Shown: positions 8,338 to 17,096, counted from the stretch's first letter. The stretch is DNA of 64,000 nt from Methylomicrobium sp035916875 (GCF_035916875.1 NZ_JAXUHN010000076.1:20388-84387); one strand, 5' to 3'. The notes: generated by a model not told the origin, from the sequence alone. Program-made: numbers and translations.

Positions 8338-9642
8338 ATGCCATTCAAATCACGTCTCATCACTTCGTTAAAATGGGCGGCAACCGTTGCCGGAACGACG
8401 CTGTTCTACGGCGTTGCCATGGCGTCGCCGGCCGATTCCTCGAACATCAGCCGAGGCGCCTATTTGGCCAGGGCAGGAGACTGTATCGCCTGTCATACGG
8501 CCGGACCGAAAGAGGCGCCGTTTGCCGGAGGACTGCCGATCAATTCGCCTTTCGGCATCATTTATTCGACGAATATTACGCCGAACCCTATTCATGGCAT
8601 CGGCAAGTATACTTTGGACGATTTCATGCGCGCCGTCCGCAACGGCATTGCCAAGGATGGCAGGCGCCTCTATCCCGCGATGCCTTATCCGTCGTTCACG
8701 GCGATTACCGACGAGGACATGCGGGCCCTTTACGACTATTTCATGCATGAAGTGGCGCCGGTCAATCACAATCCGCCGGAAACCCGGCTGCCCTTCCCGT
8801 TCAACATACGTTTCAGTCTGTTTTTCTGGGATTTGGCTTTCGTTAAGCACGAGCGCTTCAAACCGCTGGATGATCGCGATGCAGAGTGGAATCGCGGCGC
8901 CTATCTGGTGCAATCGCTCGGCCATTGCGGCGCCTGCCATACTCCGCGCGGACTTGCCTTCCAGGAAACTGCCTATTCGGAAGCATCGCCCAAGTATTTA
9001 AGCGGGGCTTTGGTGGACAACTGGTTCGCGGCGAACCTGAGAGGGGATCCTGCTTCCGGCTTGGAACGATGGCAGGAAGCCGACATAGCACGCTTCCTGA
9101 AAACCGGACACGGCGCGGGGATTGCCGCATTTGGCAGCATGACCGATGTGATCGAAAACAGCATGCAATATTTGCGTGATGACGATTTGCAAGCGATCGC
9201 TCATTACCTAAAGTGGCTGTCCGCGCACGGCGAAAAAGCGTCCTATCAGCCCGATAAACCGGATGTTGCCGTCAAGCAGTCGGCCTTGGTGAGCGGAGCC
9301 GTCGAGCGTCCCGGAGCGGGGCTCTATGAATCACACTGTGCGAAATGCCACCGGATAACCGGCGATGGCGAACCCGACAAGTTTCCGAAACTCGCCGGCA
9401 ATTCTATCGTTCTTGCCGAAAACGCGACGTCGCTGATCAGGCTGCTACTCGAGGGCGGCAAGACTGCGGAGAAGGGCGCCGGCCTAAAGCCGCATAAAAT
9501 GCCGAGTTTCGCAAAAAAATTCACCGACCGGCAGATCGCCGAGGTGCTGAGTTTTATTCGTAACACCTGGGGCAATACCGCCTCTCCGGTCACGGAACGT
9601 CAGGTGGCTTCGTTGCGAAGCGCGCTACGGAAGAGCCCCTGA
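8338..9642 (+). CDS. Exported triheme cytochrome c (alcohol-dehydrogenase cytochrome subunit-like)
   Basis: This protein of about 434 residues has an N-terminal signal peptide (cleavage near AMA/SPAD) and three heme c motifs: CIACH, CGACH and CAKCH. The first domain (GAYLARAGDCIACHT, GGLPINSPFG, IYSTNITP, MPYPSFTAI) matches the cytochrome subunit of membrane alcohol/gluconate dehydrogenases. The start is set at ATG 8338, 4 nt after the preceding stop, because the signal peptide begins there. Placed at the end of the oxidase operon, it probably delivers electrons to the CoxB heme; a dehydrogenase partner is not adjacent, though a PQQ-type candidate lies at 19308. Confidence 0.85.
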   Translation: MPFKSRLITSLKWAATVAGTTLFYGVAMASPADSSNISRGAYLARAGDCIACHTAGPKEAPFAGGLPINSPFGIIYSTNITPNPIHGIGKYTLDDFMRAVRNGIAKDGRRLYPAMPYPSFTAITDEDMRALYDYFMHEVAPVNHNPPETRLPFPFNIRFSLFFWDLAFVKHERFKPLDDRDAEWNRGAYLVQSLGHCGACHTPRGLAFQETAYSEASPKYLSGALVDNWFAANLRGDPASGLERWQEADIARFLKTGHGAGIAAFGSMTDVIENSMQYLRDDDLQAIAHYLKWLSAHGEKASYQPDKPDVAVKQSALVSGAVERPGAGLYESHCAKCHRITGDGEPDKFPKLAGNSIVLAENATSLIRLLLEGGKTAEKGAGLKPHKMPSFAKKFTDRQIAEVLSFIRNTWGNTASPVTERQVASLRSALRKSP

Positions 9643-9657
9643 AACGGTCTCGCGGGT

Positions 9658-10488
9658 TTATAAGCCGGGTCTTTTTTCTACCGGTAGGCGGGTGTCCACA
9701 GCCGATGGCGATTGCCGCAGCTCCTGTTGAATCACGATCAATATGCCGGCGATACCCATCATCGCTCCTTGTGTCCAGAGAATCAAACCGCCGATCTGTT
9801 GGTCGGCGATCGAGCTGATGCCGGCGAAAGCCCGTCCGCATAAGGTATAAATCGGATACAGCTCCCGCACCGTAAAAAAGATGATGGCGCCGATCAGAAT
9901 TTGCGGCGGAATGACGGCCAGCATCATTGCGATACGGCAGCCGGCAGATCTCCCGGCCTTTGAATTCAGTACGGCTCCCCAAAACATCAGGCCGTTCAGC
10001 GCCATGCTCCAGTTCATCAGCCGATATAAGCGCCAGTCGAGCATCGCGATGAAGTGTACGGACGGCAGTAGCCAAAAAACGATCAAACCCGCAAACATCA
10101 ACACGGCCGCGACAGGATGAAACAGCAGCTTAACAAGGGCTTGAGCCGGTAGCCAGTGAGAAAGCCCGACAATCAACCGTTTCCCGGTGATGGGTAAACC
10201 GGCGAACAGGGTGTCTTTCGGTCCGGCCAGTACGATTAAAAACGGCCCGATATGGTGAAGCACGGCATTTTGCAGTTGATGGACGAAAAATTCATGCTCG
10301 GCGAAATAGTCCGCTTGGGTCTGGGTAACGGCGTACATCGATAACAGGCCAACCCCAAAGGCTATTTTTTGCGGCAAAGACTGCTTAATTTTTCGGCATC
10401 CCCTGACAAATAGACTTGCCGTCAGGATAGTGACGAACAGGATGCTCGCCGATGCTTCCCAAGGGATGAGCCACTGTAGCCACATCAT
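9658..10488 (-). CDS. ctaG: Cytochrome c oxidase assembly protein, caa3-type CtaG family
   Basis: This is a 276-residue multi-pass membrane protein (about seven segments). The block DYFAEHEFFVHQLQNAVLHH followed by IGPFLIVLAGP is characteristic of the caa3_CtaG family (PF09678). These proteins help insert copper into caa3-type oxidases; they are unrelated to the Cox11-type CtaG. The gene faces the oxidase operon and lies downstream of sco (55-nt gap), so the two likely form an assembly unit. Confidence 0.88.
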   Translation of the reverse strand: MMWLQWLIPWEASASILFVTILTASLFVRGCRKIKQSLPQKIAFGVGLLSMYAVTQTQADYFAEHEFFVHQLQNAVLHHIGPFLIVLAGPKDTLFAGLPITGKRLIVGLSHWLPAQALVKLLFHPVAAVLMFAGLIVFWLLPSVHFIAMLDWRLYRLMNWSMALNGLMFWGAVLNSKAGRSAGCRIAMMLAVIPPQILIGAIIFFTVRELYPIYTLCGRAFAGISSIADQQIGGLILWTQGAMMGIAGILIVIQQELRQSPSAVDTRLPVEKRPGL

Positions 10489-10543
10489 GGGTTTTCCCCA
10501 TTTCTAACGCAGGTTTGACACAGGCTGTGGGCCGGCATGAAAG

Positions 10544-11158
10544 TCATCCTGCCGAATTCAGCAGAGGCAGCACAGCGTTTGCCACCGCTTCGTTTGAATC
10601 TTCCGGCCTTATCAGCAGGCGGGCGCGCCCCTCAGGATCAAAAACATAGACGGCGACACTGTGGACGATATCGTCGGAATCCGATTTGCCGGGGCGATAA
10701 GCGATCCGGTAGCGTTTCACGAGACCTTCGATTTCGTCTTCGTTGCCGGTCAGGCCGATCGCATGGACAGGATCGAATGTTGTCGCATAGCGGTGCAAAA
10801 TCTCAGGCGTATCGCGATCGGGATTCAACGTCACGAATAGAATACGGACGTCTTTCGCCTTATCGCCGAGATGCGGCAACAGTGCCGCCAAGCGGGACAT
10901 GGCCGTTGGGCATTCGTCATGACAATGAGTGAAGCCGAAGAATAAGAAAACAACGTAGCCTCGGTAGGTAAAATTTGTGACCGCTTGGCCGGTGTCGGAC
11001 TTCAGCGAGAATTGCAGATTCGGCAGATGGCCGCTGATATCGTGCAACCGTCCCTGCTTTGGTAAATCGCATCCGGCCGCCATCAACCCGGCCAAGGCCG
11101 CGAAAAGCAGGGCGCGTACAAGGACCGGCCCTGGATTGCCGAACTGCCTTGTAAACAT
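10544..11158 (-). CDS. Sco1/SenC/PrrC family copper chaperone
   Basis: The protein has 204 residues, with an N-terminal membrane segment and a Cys (LMAAGC) that could be a lipobox. The thioredoxin-like domain contains the copper-binding CxxxC (C79 and C83 in THCHDECP) and the conserved distal His in DIVHSVAVYVF (about residue 166). Sco proteins load or reduce the CuA site of oxidase subunit II, here the CuA domain of the neighbouring coxB. It sits 22 nt after the pirin gene and upstream of ctaG on the same strand. Confidence 0.92.
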   Translation of the reverse strand: MFTRQFGNPGPVLVRALLFAALAGLMAAGCDLPKQGRLHDISGHLPNLQFSLKSDTGQAVTNFTYRGYVVFLFFGFTHCHDECPTAMSRLAALLPHLGDKAKDVRILFVTLNPDRDTPEILHRYATTFDPVHAIGLTGNEDEIEGLVKRYRIAYRPGKSDSDDIVHSVAVYVFDPEGRARLLIRPEDSNEAVANAVLPLLNSAG

Positions 11159-11180
11159 GTTATCGGGTCATTTTCGGATG

Positions 11181-12026
11181 CTAGCGGTAGTTGAAATCGG
11201 CCATGGCCTGCCTGATTTCCGCCTGCGTATTCATCACGAATGGGCCGTAGCCGGCAATCGGCTCGTTGATCGGTTCCCCGCTCATGATCAGCAAAGTCGA
11301 ATCCTTGCGGGCAGTCAGCGCAATCGTTTCGCCTTTTCGATCGAACAGCGCCACTTCCGTATCGTTCAAGGTAGCGGTGCGATTGATTTCCACGCAGCCC
11401 TTCAACGCGAACACTATCGTTGTATGCGTTTCGGGCAGATCGAATGCGAGCGTTTGTTCGACGGCCAGACGCAAATCCCATAAATCGATCGGCGTGTAGG
11501 TACGCGCCGGCCCTTTCACGTCATGATAAGCGCCCGCGATCACCCGGATAAGGCTGCCGTGTTGATCCGGCTTTATCGACGGAATATCCGCCTTCAGAAT
11601 CGACTGATAGCGGGGGTTCTCCATCTTGAATTTCGCGGGTAAATTCACCCAAAGCTGTACCGCTTCAAAGACTCCGCCTTGTCGGGTAAAGGCGGCCGAG
11701 TGCATTTCTTCATGCAAGAGGCCTTTCGCGGCGGTCATCCACTGCACGTCGCCGGGACCGATAAAGCCGCCATTGCCTGCCGTATCGTGGTGTTCTACTT
11801 CGCCCTGATAGAGAATCGTGACGGTTTCAAAACCCCGATGCGGATGGAAGCCTACGCCTCTTGGCTTCGATGCGGGCGTAAACTCGGCGGGGCCGGCATA
11901 ATCCAGCAACAGGAAGGGACTGACTTCGGCGTCGGGCGTATTATAGGAAAACAGCGTACGGACCGGAAAACCGTCACCGACCCAATGAGATTGCCCTTTG
12001 CGAACAATTCGATGTAATTGTTTCAT
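11181..12026 (-). CDS. Pirin family protein
   Basis: This 281-residue bicupin has the pirin N-terminal signature: PFLLLDYAGP, then GVGFHPHRGFETVTILYQGEVEHHDTAG (split here, metal-ligand His residues at about 57, 59 and 101-103) and GDVQWMTAAKGLLHEEM. The C-terminal pirin_C domain follows. Pirins bind Fe, and some act as quercetinases or redox sensors; the role here is unknown. AGGA precedes the ATG. Co-orientation with sco and ctaG suggests one transcript, though a link to oxidase assembly is not established. Confidence 0.9.
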   Translation of the reverse strand: MKQLHRIVRKGQSHWVGDGFPVRTLFSYNTPDAEVSPFLLLDYAGPAEFTPASKPRGVGFHPHRGFETVTILYQGEVEHHDTAGNGGFIGPGDVQWMTAAKGLLHEEMHSAAFTRQGGVFEAVQLWVNLPAKFKMENPRYQSILKADIPSIKPDQHGSLIRVIAGAYHDVKGPARTYTPIDLWDLRLAVEQTLAFDLPETHTTIVFALKGCVEINRTATLNDTEVALFDRKGETIALTARKDSTLLIMSGEPINEPIAGYGPFVMNTQAEIRQAMADFNYR

Positions 12027-12254
12027 GAGAGTGATCCTGCTTTAAAAAAACGGGACTTATAAAAGACGTTGCAAGCATCTTCAATAAAATTTATCAAGTT
12101 TTATCTCGGATTAGCCGACGATTGGGTAAGTTCCAATGAGCTGATTGACGCTATATCGGTATTTATACGAATTGAATGTCAAAGATAAAGTAGTATAGCG
12201 GCTCGTCCGGATGTTCCAAAAATTAATAATAAATATGCTGTTGGGAGAAATCGG

Positions 12255-13428
12255 ATGAGATCGTTATATCGATGCTTTACAAACGTCTTTTTGACCTTGC
12301 TCGCATTTTCGGCCTGGGCAGACGACAAGATTAACGTAATGACGCTGAACCAGTATTTAGGAGCCGATTTAGCCCCTATCATATCAACGACGAATCCCGT
12401 CGCTTTCAATCAGGGTTTGGTTGCGGTCCTGAAGCAGGCCGCAAAAAGCGATTTTCGCTCGCGAGCCCGAGCCACGGCGATTGTGAAGCGGTCGCCCGAT
12501 GTTCTCGCTTTACAGGAAGTATGGGAATTGCGTTGTCAGGATTTTAATCCGAATGATAATGATGGATGCGAGCTATCCGCAGATAGCCGATGCTTTCACC
12601 AGATCATCTGGATTTGACGTTGACGGCTTTGAAAAAGAATGGCGTCAAATACAAAAAGGCCGCTTCGGTCAAAAATCTTGATCTGGAAAAAATCAAATTT
12701 TCAGAAAATTTGCCTCCAGGTATCCCTTTTGTTGTTGATAAAGCGACTGTATTCTTGGTTGCAGTCGACCGGGATGCCATCCTGGTCCGTGAAGGCATCG
12801 ATGCCATGCCTGTTGATTTCCAATGTCAACTTCCTTCGGTTGACGGCTGTAACTATCAAACCGCTGCCGAAGCGCAATTGCCGGAGCCGATCAGGTCGTT
12901 ACGGATTGAAAGAGGTTTTATCGCAATCGATGCAAAGATTGCGGGCAAGGCTTACCGTATATTCAATACGCATCTGGAAGTGAAGGGGAAGATTTGAAGC
13001 CGCCATTCCCACCATTTGCTTACTATCGAGCAGCCCAGGCTGACGAATTGACACAGGTGATTGGTTTTTCAGCAATGGCGGACAGAAAAACCCTATTGCT
13101 TGGCGATATGAATTCCTCGCCGGCGCAGGGAGACCCGACCCCAGAGATCATCACCCCTTACAAACAATTTACCGCAGCCCAATACGTCGATATTTGGGAT
13201 TTGCGGCCTGGGAATGTGCCGGGCTACACTTGCTGCCAGGACGAGAATTTACAAAACCGCAAACCTTCCCTCGAAGAGCGTATCGATATGATTTTTGCGG
13301 TCGACGATCCTGAAAATACCAAAAAAATCCGGGTTATCGGCGATAATGCGTCAACGAAGACCGATCCCGGCCATGGATTCTTGTGGTTTTCCGATCATGC
13401 CTCTGTCTCCGCTACATTACAGTTCTGA
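12255..13428 (+). pseudogene. Exported endonuclease/exonuclease/phosphatase (EEP) protein with two frameshifts
   Basis: A signal peptide (MRSLYRCFTNVFLTLLAFSAWA) is followed by the EEP fold in three successive frames: frame of 12255 (NVMTLNQYLGAD, ALQEVWE), a second frame from about 12587 to 12996 (YRIFNTHLEVKG), then a third to 13428 (LLLGDMNSSPA, SDHASVSATL). All catalytic motifs (Glu in QEV, His in THLE, Asp/Asn in GDMN, terminal Asp-His) are present if the frames are joined. The second shift is repaired by adding one G to GGGG at 12985-12988, which restores KGEDLKPP. The gene is either recently inactivated or carries sequencing errors. GGGAGA precedes the ATG. Confidence 0.8.
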
Positions 13429-13488
13429 AGCGAAATGTTTTCATGAACGGCATTTAGGCGGTCGCAATACGGCCAGATAGAATGAAGG

Positions 13489-13518
13489 GGTTGCGGAAGG
13501 ATTGCGCCTTCCGCAACC
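13489..13518. terminator. Hairpin between convergent genes
   Basis: GGTTGCGGAAGG and CCTTCCGCAACC form a perfect 12-bp stem with a 6-base loop. It lies between the end of the EEP gene and the end of the lipoprotein gene that faces it. There is no T tract, so it may be a factor-assisted or bidirectional terminator. Confidence 0.6.
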
Positions 13519-13702
13519 TGTCGCGGAAGGTTCGGCGGTCCGTATTGCCTACGTTGCGCCCGATTACTGATTCAATGTAACTTCCAGAAAAAATTCACGA
13601 GAAGAAAATGGATATTTTAGCCAATATTCCAACGGCTACCCATGTCATTTACATCTTTGCCGTTTATCATGATTTCCGCTTTCGCGGGCATTTGATTTTT
13701 CT

Positions 13703-14035
13703 TCATTGCCCGTAATAACCGCCGTACGGATAGCCTTGCCGCTGGCGATTTTGCTCATATCGTCTTTCCCTGTAATTATCATCGTCGCCGTCATCATCGT
13801 CATGATGGCCGCGGTAGCCTTGTCCATAGTTATCCTGCCCGTAGTAACCTTGCTGTCCGGACCTGTTTGGATAATTCTGTCCATAAGGCAGGTTGGCATA
13901 GCCGCGGTTGTATGGCCTGTTTTCACCGTAAACTGTATCGTAGGGATAATAGGCGGGCGCATAGCAGCCGGTTAAGGCCGGGAGCAAAAATAAGATCGAG
14001 ACAAGTCTCCGGTATTTTGGAATTTTGCGTTTCAT
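13703..14035 (-). CDS. Small Tyr/Gly/Asp-rich lipoprotein
   Basis: The protein has 110 residues. The signal sequence ends in LLPALTGC, a lipobox, so the mature protein is expected to be lipid-anchored at the Cys. The rest is low-complexity: Tyr, Gly, Asn and Gln repeats (YGQNYPN, YYGQDNYGQGY) with an acidic cluster HHDDDDGDDD. I know no function for it. The acidic/His stretch could bind cations, which is speculation. The gene lies alone between a terminator-like hairpin and the kinase gene. Confidence 0.65.
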   Translation of the reverse strand: MKRKIPKYRRLVSILFLLPALTGCYAPAYYPYDTVYGENRPYNRGYANLPYGQNYPNRSGQQGYYGQDNYGQGYRGHHDDDDGDDDNYRERRYEQNRQRQGYPYGGYYGQ

Positions 14036-14179
14036 ATAGGCTCTCCGCTATGATTTACGAGTATCCTATGCTGCGTCCCCTTAATTTTTGCTGAACGGCT
14101 TTTCTTAAATCAAGGAGCCGGTTTTTATGGGCGGCTGGGCTTTGTTCAGTGGTTGAGGGCTTTTATACTCGGACATACC

Positions 14180-15118
14180 ATGTCGAAAATAATAACGGTT
14201 ACCGCCAACACCGCGGTCGACTGGCTGATCGAAGCGAACGGATTGGGCTATCAGGATAATCTACAGGCGACAAAGAGCTGCGAGTATGCCTGCGGCAAGG
14301 GCATCAATGTCGCGAAGGCGGTCGAGTCTTTGGGGTATCCGGTAACATGCTTGGGATTCGCCGGGCGTCAATCGATCGGCTTGTTCGAGGCGTTGAACTC
14401 CGCTTTGCTACATGCCGATTTGATCGCGGTCGAAGGCAAGACCCGAACCAACATCACCTTGACCGATCAGGCGGCGGGTCGGGAAACGCATATTCGAACC
14501 TCGGGTTATCGGGTAACGCCTGATGATTGTGCGAAGCTGATCGAAAAAGTCGAGCGTTCCGTCAATGCCGGAGATATTGTGATTTTTTCCGGCAGTCTGC
14601 CGCCCGGCGCGCCAAATGACTTTTATCGGATGTTGATCGCAACTTGCCGCCGAAAGGCGGCCATCACCTTATTGGACAGCAGCGGCCAAGGTTTGGCGGA
14701 AGGCGCCAAGGCCGAACCCTATCTGATCAAGCCCAATATGCAGGAACTGGAAGAGTTGACTGGCCGCGCCTTAACGAACGACCGAGAGGTGCTGGAGACG
14801 GCGCGCGCGTTGCTCGGCCAGGGCATTGCGAAAATCTGCATTTCTCTGGGAAACAAAGGCGTTATTGCGGTTGACGAAGACAGCGCATTTGCGGCTTGTC
14901 TCAGACATTGCCCGGAGCCAATCATGACTCAAATCGGCTGTGGCGATGCGCTGGTTGCGGGGCTGGCGATCGGAACGCATCGCGGCTTGCGATGGGAAGA
15001 CTGCATTAAATGGGCCATCGCCTGCGCTACGGCCAATCTCTACTCTCCCGAGCCCGGTAGGCTCGATAAGGATAAGGTGCCGGAAATCAGCACGCAGATC
15101 GAGACGTTCCCGCGCTGA
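14180..15118 (+). CDS. PfkB family sugar kinase, 1-phosphofructokinase/tagatose-6-phosphate kinase type
   Basis: This protein of about 312 residues starts MSKIITVTANTAVDW, as hexose-phosphate kinases of the FruK/LacC branch do. YACGKGINVAKAVESLG matches the GGKGxN substrate region. SGSLPPG and KPNMQELEEL follow, and the catalytic PfkB signature is present as IGCGDALVAGLA (GxGD with catalytic Asp). ATP-dependent phosphorylation of a sugar phosphate in the cytoplasm is expected; the substrate cannot be told. An upstream TTG at 14153 is in frame, but the family start fits ATG 14180. No PTS genes are nearby. Confidence 0.85.
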   Translation: MSKIITVTANTAVDWLIEANGLGYQDNLQATKSCEYACGKGINVAKAVESLGYPVTCLGFAGRQSIGLFEALNSALLHADLIAVEGKTRTNITLTDQAAGRETHIRTSGYRVTPDDCAKLIEKVERSVNAGDIVIFSGSLPPGAPNDFYRMLIATCRRKAAITLLDSSGQGLAEGAKAEPYLIKPNMQELEELTGRALTNDREVLETARALLGQGIAKICISLGNKGVIAVDEDSAFAACLRHCPEPIMTQIGCGDALVAGLAIGTHRGLRWEDCIKWAIACATANLYSPEPGRLDKDKVPEISTQIETFPR

Positions 15119-15129
15119 TCTTGACCGGG

Positions 15130-15960
15130 TTAAGGCGAGGGCGGCAACTCCGTGCCGCAGATACGGCAATAATTGGCATCCGGTTCATGGCCGGGATGCC
15201 GACAGCGCGGGCAGATTCGCTGATCGGCCTTGTGCTGTTTTTTCATTTCCTTCGATAATTCTGCGGTGAATATGCCGGTCGGTACCGCGATGATCGCGTA
15301 GCCGCTGATCATCACGATAGCCGAGACGGCGCGGCCGAGATCGGTCTTGGGGGTGATGTCGCCGAAGCCGACCGTGGTCAGCGTCACAACCGACCAGTAG
15401 ATGCTGACCGGGATGTTCGTGAAGCCGTTTTCCGGACCTTCGATCAGATACATTGCCGAGCCGAATACGATCAACAGCGTGCAGATGGTAAACATGAAAA
15501 TGGCGATCTTGAGCCGGCTGGCCAACAATGCATTGACGAGCATATTGGCCTGGTTGATGAAGCGGACCAGTTTGAGCACCCGAAACACACGCAGCACTCT
15601 CAGGACGCGAATGACCTGCAGATAATGAGCGCCGGGAAGCAAGAGGCTCAGGTAGGATGGGATGATCGACAACAGGTCTATGATGCCGTAGAAACTGCCG
15701 ATATATTTGATCGGCTTGTGGATGCAGAAGATGCGCAGACCGTATTCGAGCGTAAACAAGATCGTGAATAGCCATTCCGCAGCGTAAAGTTCGTCTCTAT
15801 ATTGCTGATGGATTTCGGCAACGCTGTCCAGCATGATCGTCAACACGCTGGCCAGGATCAAAATGATCAGCATGATATCGAAGCCTTTTCCGGCCGGCGT
15901 GTTGGCCTGATAGATGATCTGATACAACGTATGCCGCCAGTTTTCTAGGCGCTTTCTCAT
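15130..15960 (-). CDS. Voltage-gated (Kv-like) ion channel with C-terminal zinc ribbon
   Basis: The 276 residues contain six transmembrane segments. The S4 voltage sensor is obvious as RVLRVLRVFRVLKLVRFI (Arg/Lys every third residue). The pore carries the K+ filter TVGFGD. After S6, a short cytoplasmic tail ends in a treble-clef/zinc-ribbon-like pair CPRC...CRIC (about residues 250-270). A potassium channel of the KvAP/Kch type is the best reading. AGGAAGAGG precedes the ATG. It converges with the kinase gene, with only 12 nt between stops. The zinc ribbon is an uncommon addition whose role is unknown. Confidence 0.88.
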   Translation of the reverse strand: MRKRLENWRHTLYQIIYQANTPAGKGFDIMLIILILASVLTIMLDSVAEIHQQYRDELYAAEWLFTILFTLEYGLRIFCIHKPIKYIGSFYGIIDLLSIIPSYLSLLLPGAHYLQVIRVLRVLRVFRVLKLVRFINQANMLVNALLASRLKIAIFMFTICTLLIVFGSAMYLIEGPENGFTNIPVSIYWSVVTLTTVGFGDITPKTDLGRAVSAIVMISGYAIIAVPTGIFTAELSKEMKKQHKADQRICPRCRHPGHEPDANYCRICGTELPPSP

Positions 15961-16163
15961 ATTTTTTGACCTCTTCCTGAATGTTTGATCGGTTATGGTG
16001 TCCTAATGGCATCGTATGGGTAATTTTATTCGCGATGCTGTCCGCTTGTAATCCGCATTCTTGAACGATTATGTTTCATGTTTTTATAATGAAACAAATT
16101 TCGTATCAATTGAAACGGTTTGTGATACAGAAATGACCGGGAAGAGGCTACCAGGGGGTGGGG

Positions 16164-16320
16164 CAATACCGTTAAGTTAAGAAGAAAGCTCCCTCTCCTG
16201 CTGGAGAGGGTTGGGGTGAGGAGGATCAAAAATAAGGAAAAATACTTTATTTTGATCCCCTCATCCCAGCCTTCTCCCGAAGGGAGAAGGCGCGAAGCTT
16301 CTCTTAACTTAATGGCATTG
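16164..16320 (-). mobile_element. 157-bp MITE-like element, copy B (inverted)
   Basis: This has the same length as copy A at 1177-1333 but lies in reverse orientation; about 154 of 157 positions are identical by eye. The terminal inverted repeats CAATGCC / GGTATTG-type and the inner hairpins are retained. No target-site duplication is apparent: the left flank is G-rich and the right flank is CGCCCCCCCC. The two copies bracket a 14.8-kb segment and could support inversion by recombination. Confidence 0.85.
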
Positions 16321-16412
16321 CGCCCCCCCCTCGCTTACGTATTGATGCGATGAATCCAGCCTGCATAGAAAAGACTCCCTAATCTGGAAAGTTTTTCACA
16401 TTTTTTAACAGT

Positions 16413-16458
16413 CTAAGTACGCTAAAGCACAGACCGAGTTTAGTTTTGGGCGTAATGT
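16413..16458 (+). promoter_or_regulatory. Class II Crp/Fnr-type promoter, site 1 (csbD)
   Basis: The 22-bp motif is at 16413-16434, reading towards csbD. A -10-like TAATGT lies at 16453-16458, exactly 18 nt further. This copy has a weaker left half (TAAGTACGCTA) but an intact GCACAGAC right half. The predicted transcription start is near 16465, about 80 nt before the csbD ATG. The function is inferred from conservation across ten sites. Confidence 0.7.
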
Positions 16459-16544
16459 TTGAACAAGTGATGGGTAATGTCATCCCACGCTCAGACACCA
16501 TGGCTATCGGGTCATGGAGAAAAATTTATTATCAGGAGACACTC

Positions 16545-16721
16545 ATGAATAAAGATCAAGTAAAAGGCCGAGTCGAAGAGACCAAAGGTAAAGTCAAGGA
16601 AGTCACCGGTAAACTACTGGATGACGAGACAATGGAAATAGAAGGAAAAGTCCAAAAGAACGTGGGTAAAGCGCGGGCGGGTTTTGGCGACCTAAAGGAT
16701 GATATTAAGAAAGACAAATAA
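16545..16721 (+). CDS. CsbD family stress protein
   Basis: The protein has 58 residues and starts MNKDQVKGRVEETKGKVKEV; the CsbD family (PF05532) is unmistakable. The internal pattern (KGKVQKNVGKARAGFGDLKDD) is nearly identical to the copies at 16818 and 62750. CsbD-like proteins are small, soluble, stress-induced and of unknown molecular function. GGAGAC precedes the ATG. The gene follows predicted promoter site 1 and is probably co-transcribed with the exported CsbD gene downstream. Confidence 0.92.
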   Translation: MNKDQVKGRVEETKGKVKEVTGKLLDDETMEIEGKVQKNVGKARAGFGDLKDDIKKDK

Positions 16722-16738
16722 AACAAGCACTGTTTAGT

Positions 16739-16775
16739 CGTGCAGCCGAGTCCAGTCAGACTGACCCGCTGCACG
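16739..16775 (+). terminator. Hairpin between the two CsbD genes
   Basis: CGTGCAGC (16739-16746) and GCTGCACG (16768-16775) form an 8-bp perfect stem, with AGTC/ACT pairing possible in the loop. There is no T run, so partial termination or an mRNA-stability element is more likely than full termination. Confidence 0.4.
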
Positions 16776-16817
16776 GCTACAATGTAATGCTCCCAAAAAG
16801 TTATACAGGAAATGCAC

Positions 16818-17096
16818 ATGAAATTTACCGGAATAAAACTCGCCGAATTATGGATGGGCTTCGTTATGGCTTTCTGCTGGTTTAGTGTTTATGCTGAAGA
16901 AAGCCTAGTCCCGATCCCTCCGAACAATGATCAAGTAAAGGGCCGAATCGAAGAAACCAAAGGTAAAATGAAGGAAGCCACCGGCGTGATACTGGACGAC
17001 AAAGGTATGCAGATAGAAGGAAATGTCCAAAAGAATCTCGGCAAGGCTCAGAAGGGCTATGGTGATCTCAAGCAGGAAATTAAGAAAGACCAATAA
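16818..17096 (+). CDS. CsbD-like protein with N-terminal signal peptide
   Basis: This is a 92-residue protein. Residues 1-28 form a hydrophobic signal (LWMGFVMAFCWFSVYAEE, cleavage expected after VYA). A complete CsbD domain follows (NDQVKGRIEETKGKMKEATG...GDLKQEIKKDQ). CsbD proteins are normally cytoplasmic, so an exported version is unusual. The start is placed at ATG 16818, because AGGA lies 7 nt before it; ATG 16812 is also in frame but too close to the ribosome site. It sits 96 nt after csbD on the same strand and probably shares its promoter. Confidence 0.82.
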   Translation: MKFTGIKLAELWMGFVMAFCWFSVYAEESLVPIPPNNDQVKGRIEETKGKMKEATGVILDDKGMQIEGNVQKNLGKAQKGYGDLKQEIKKDQ

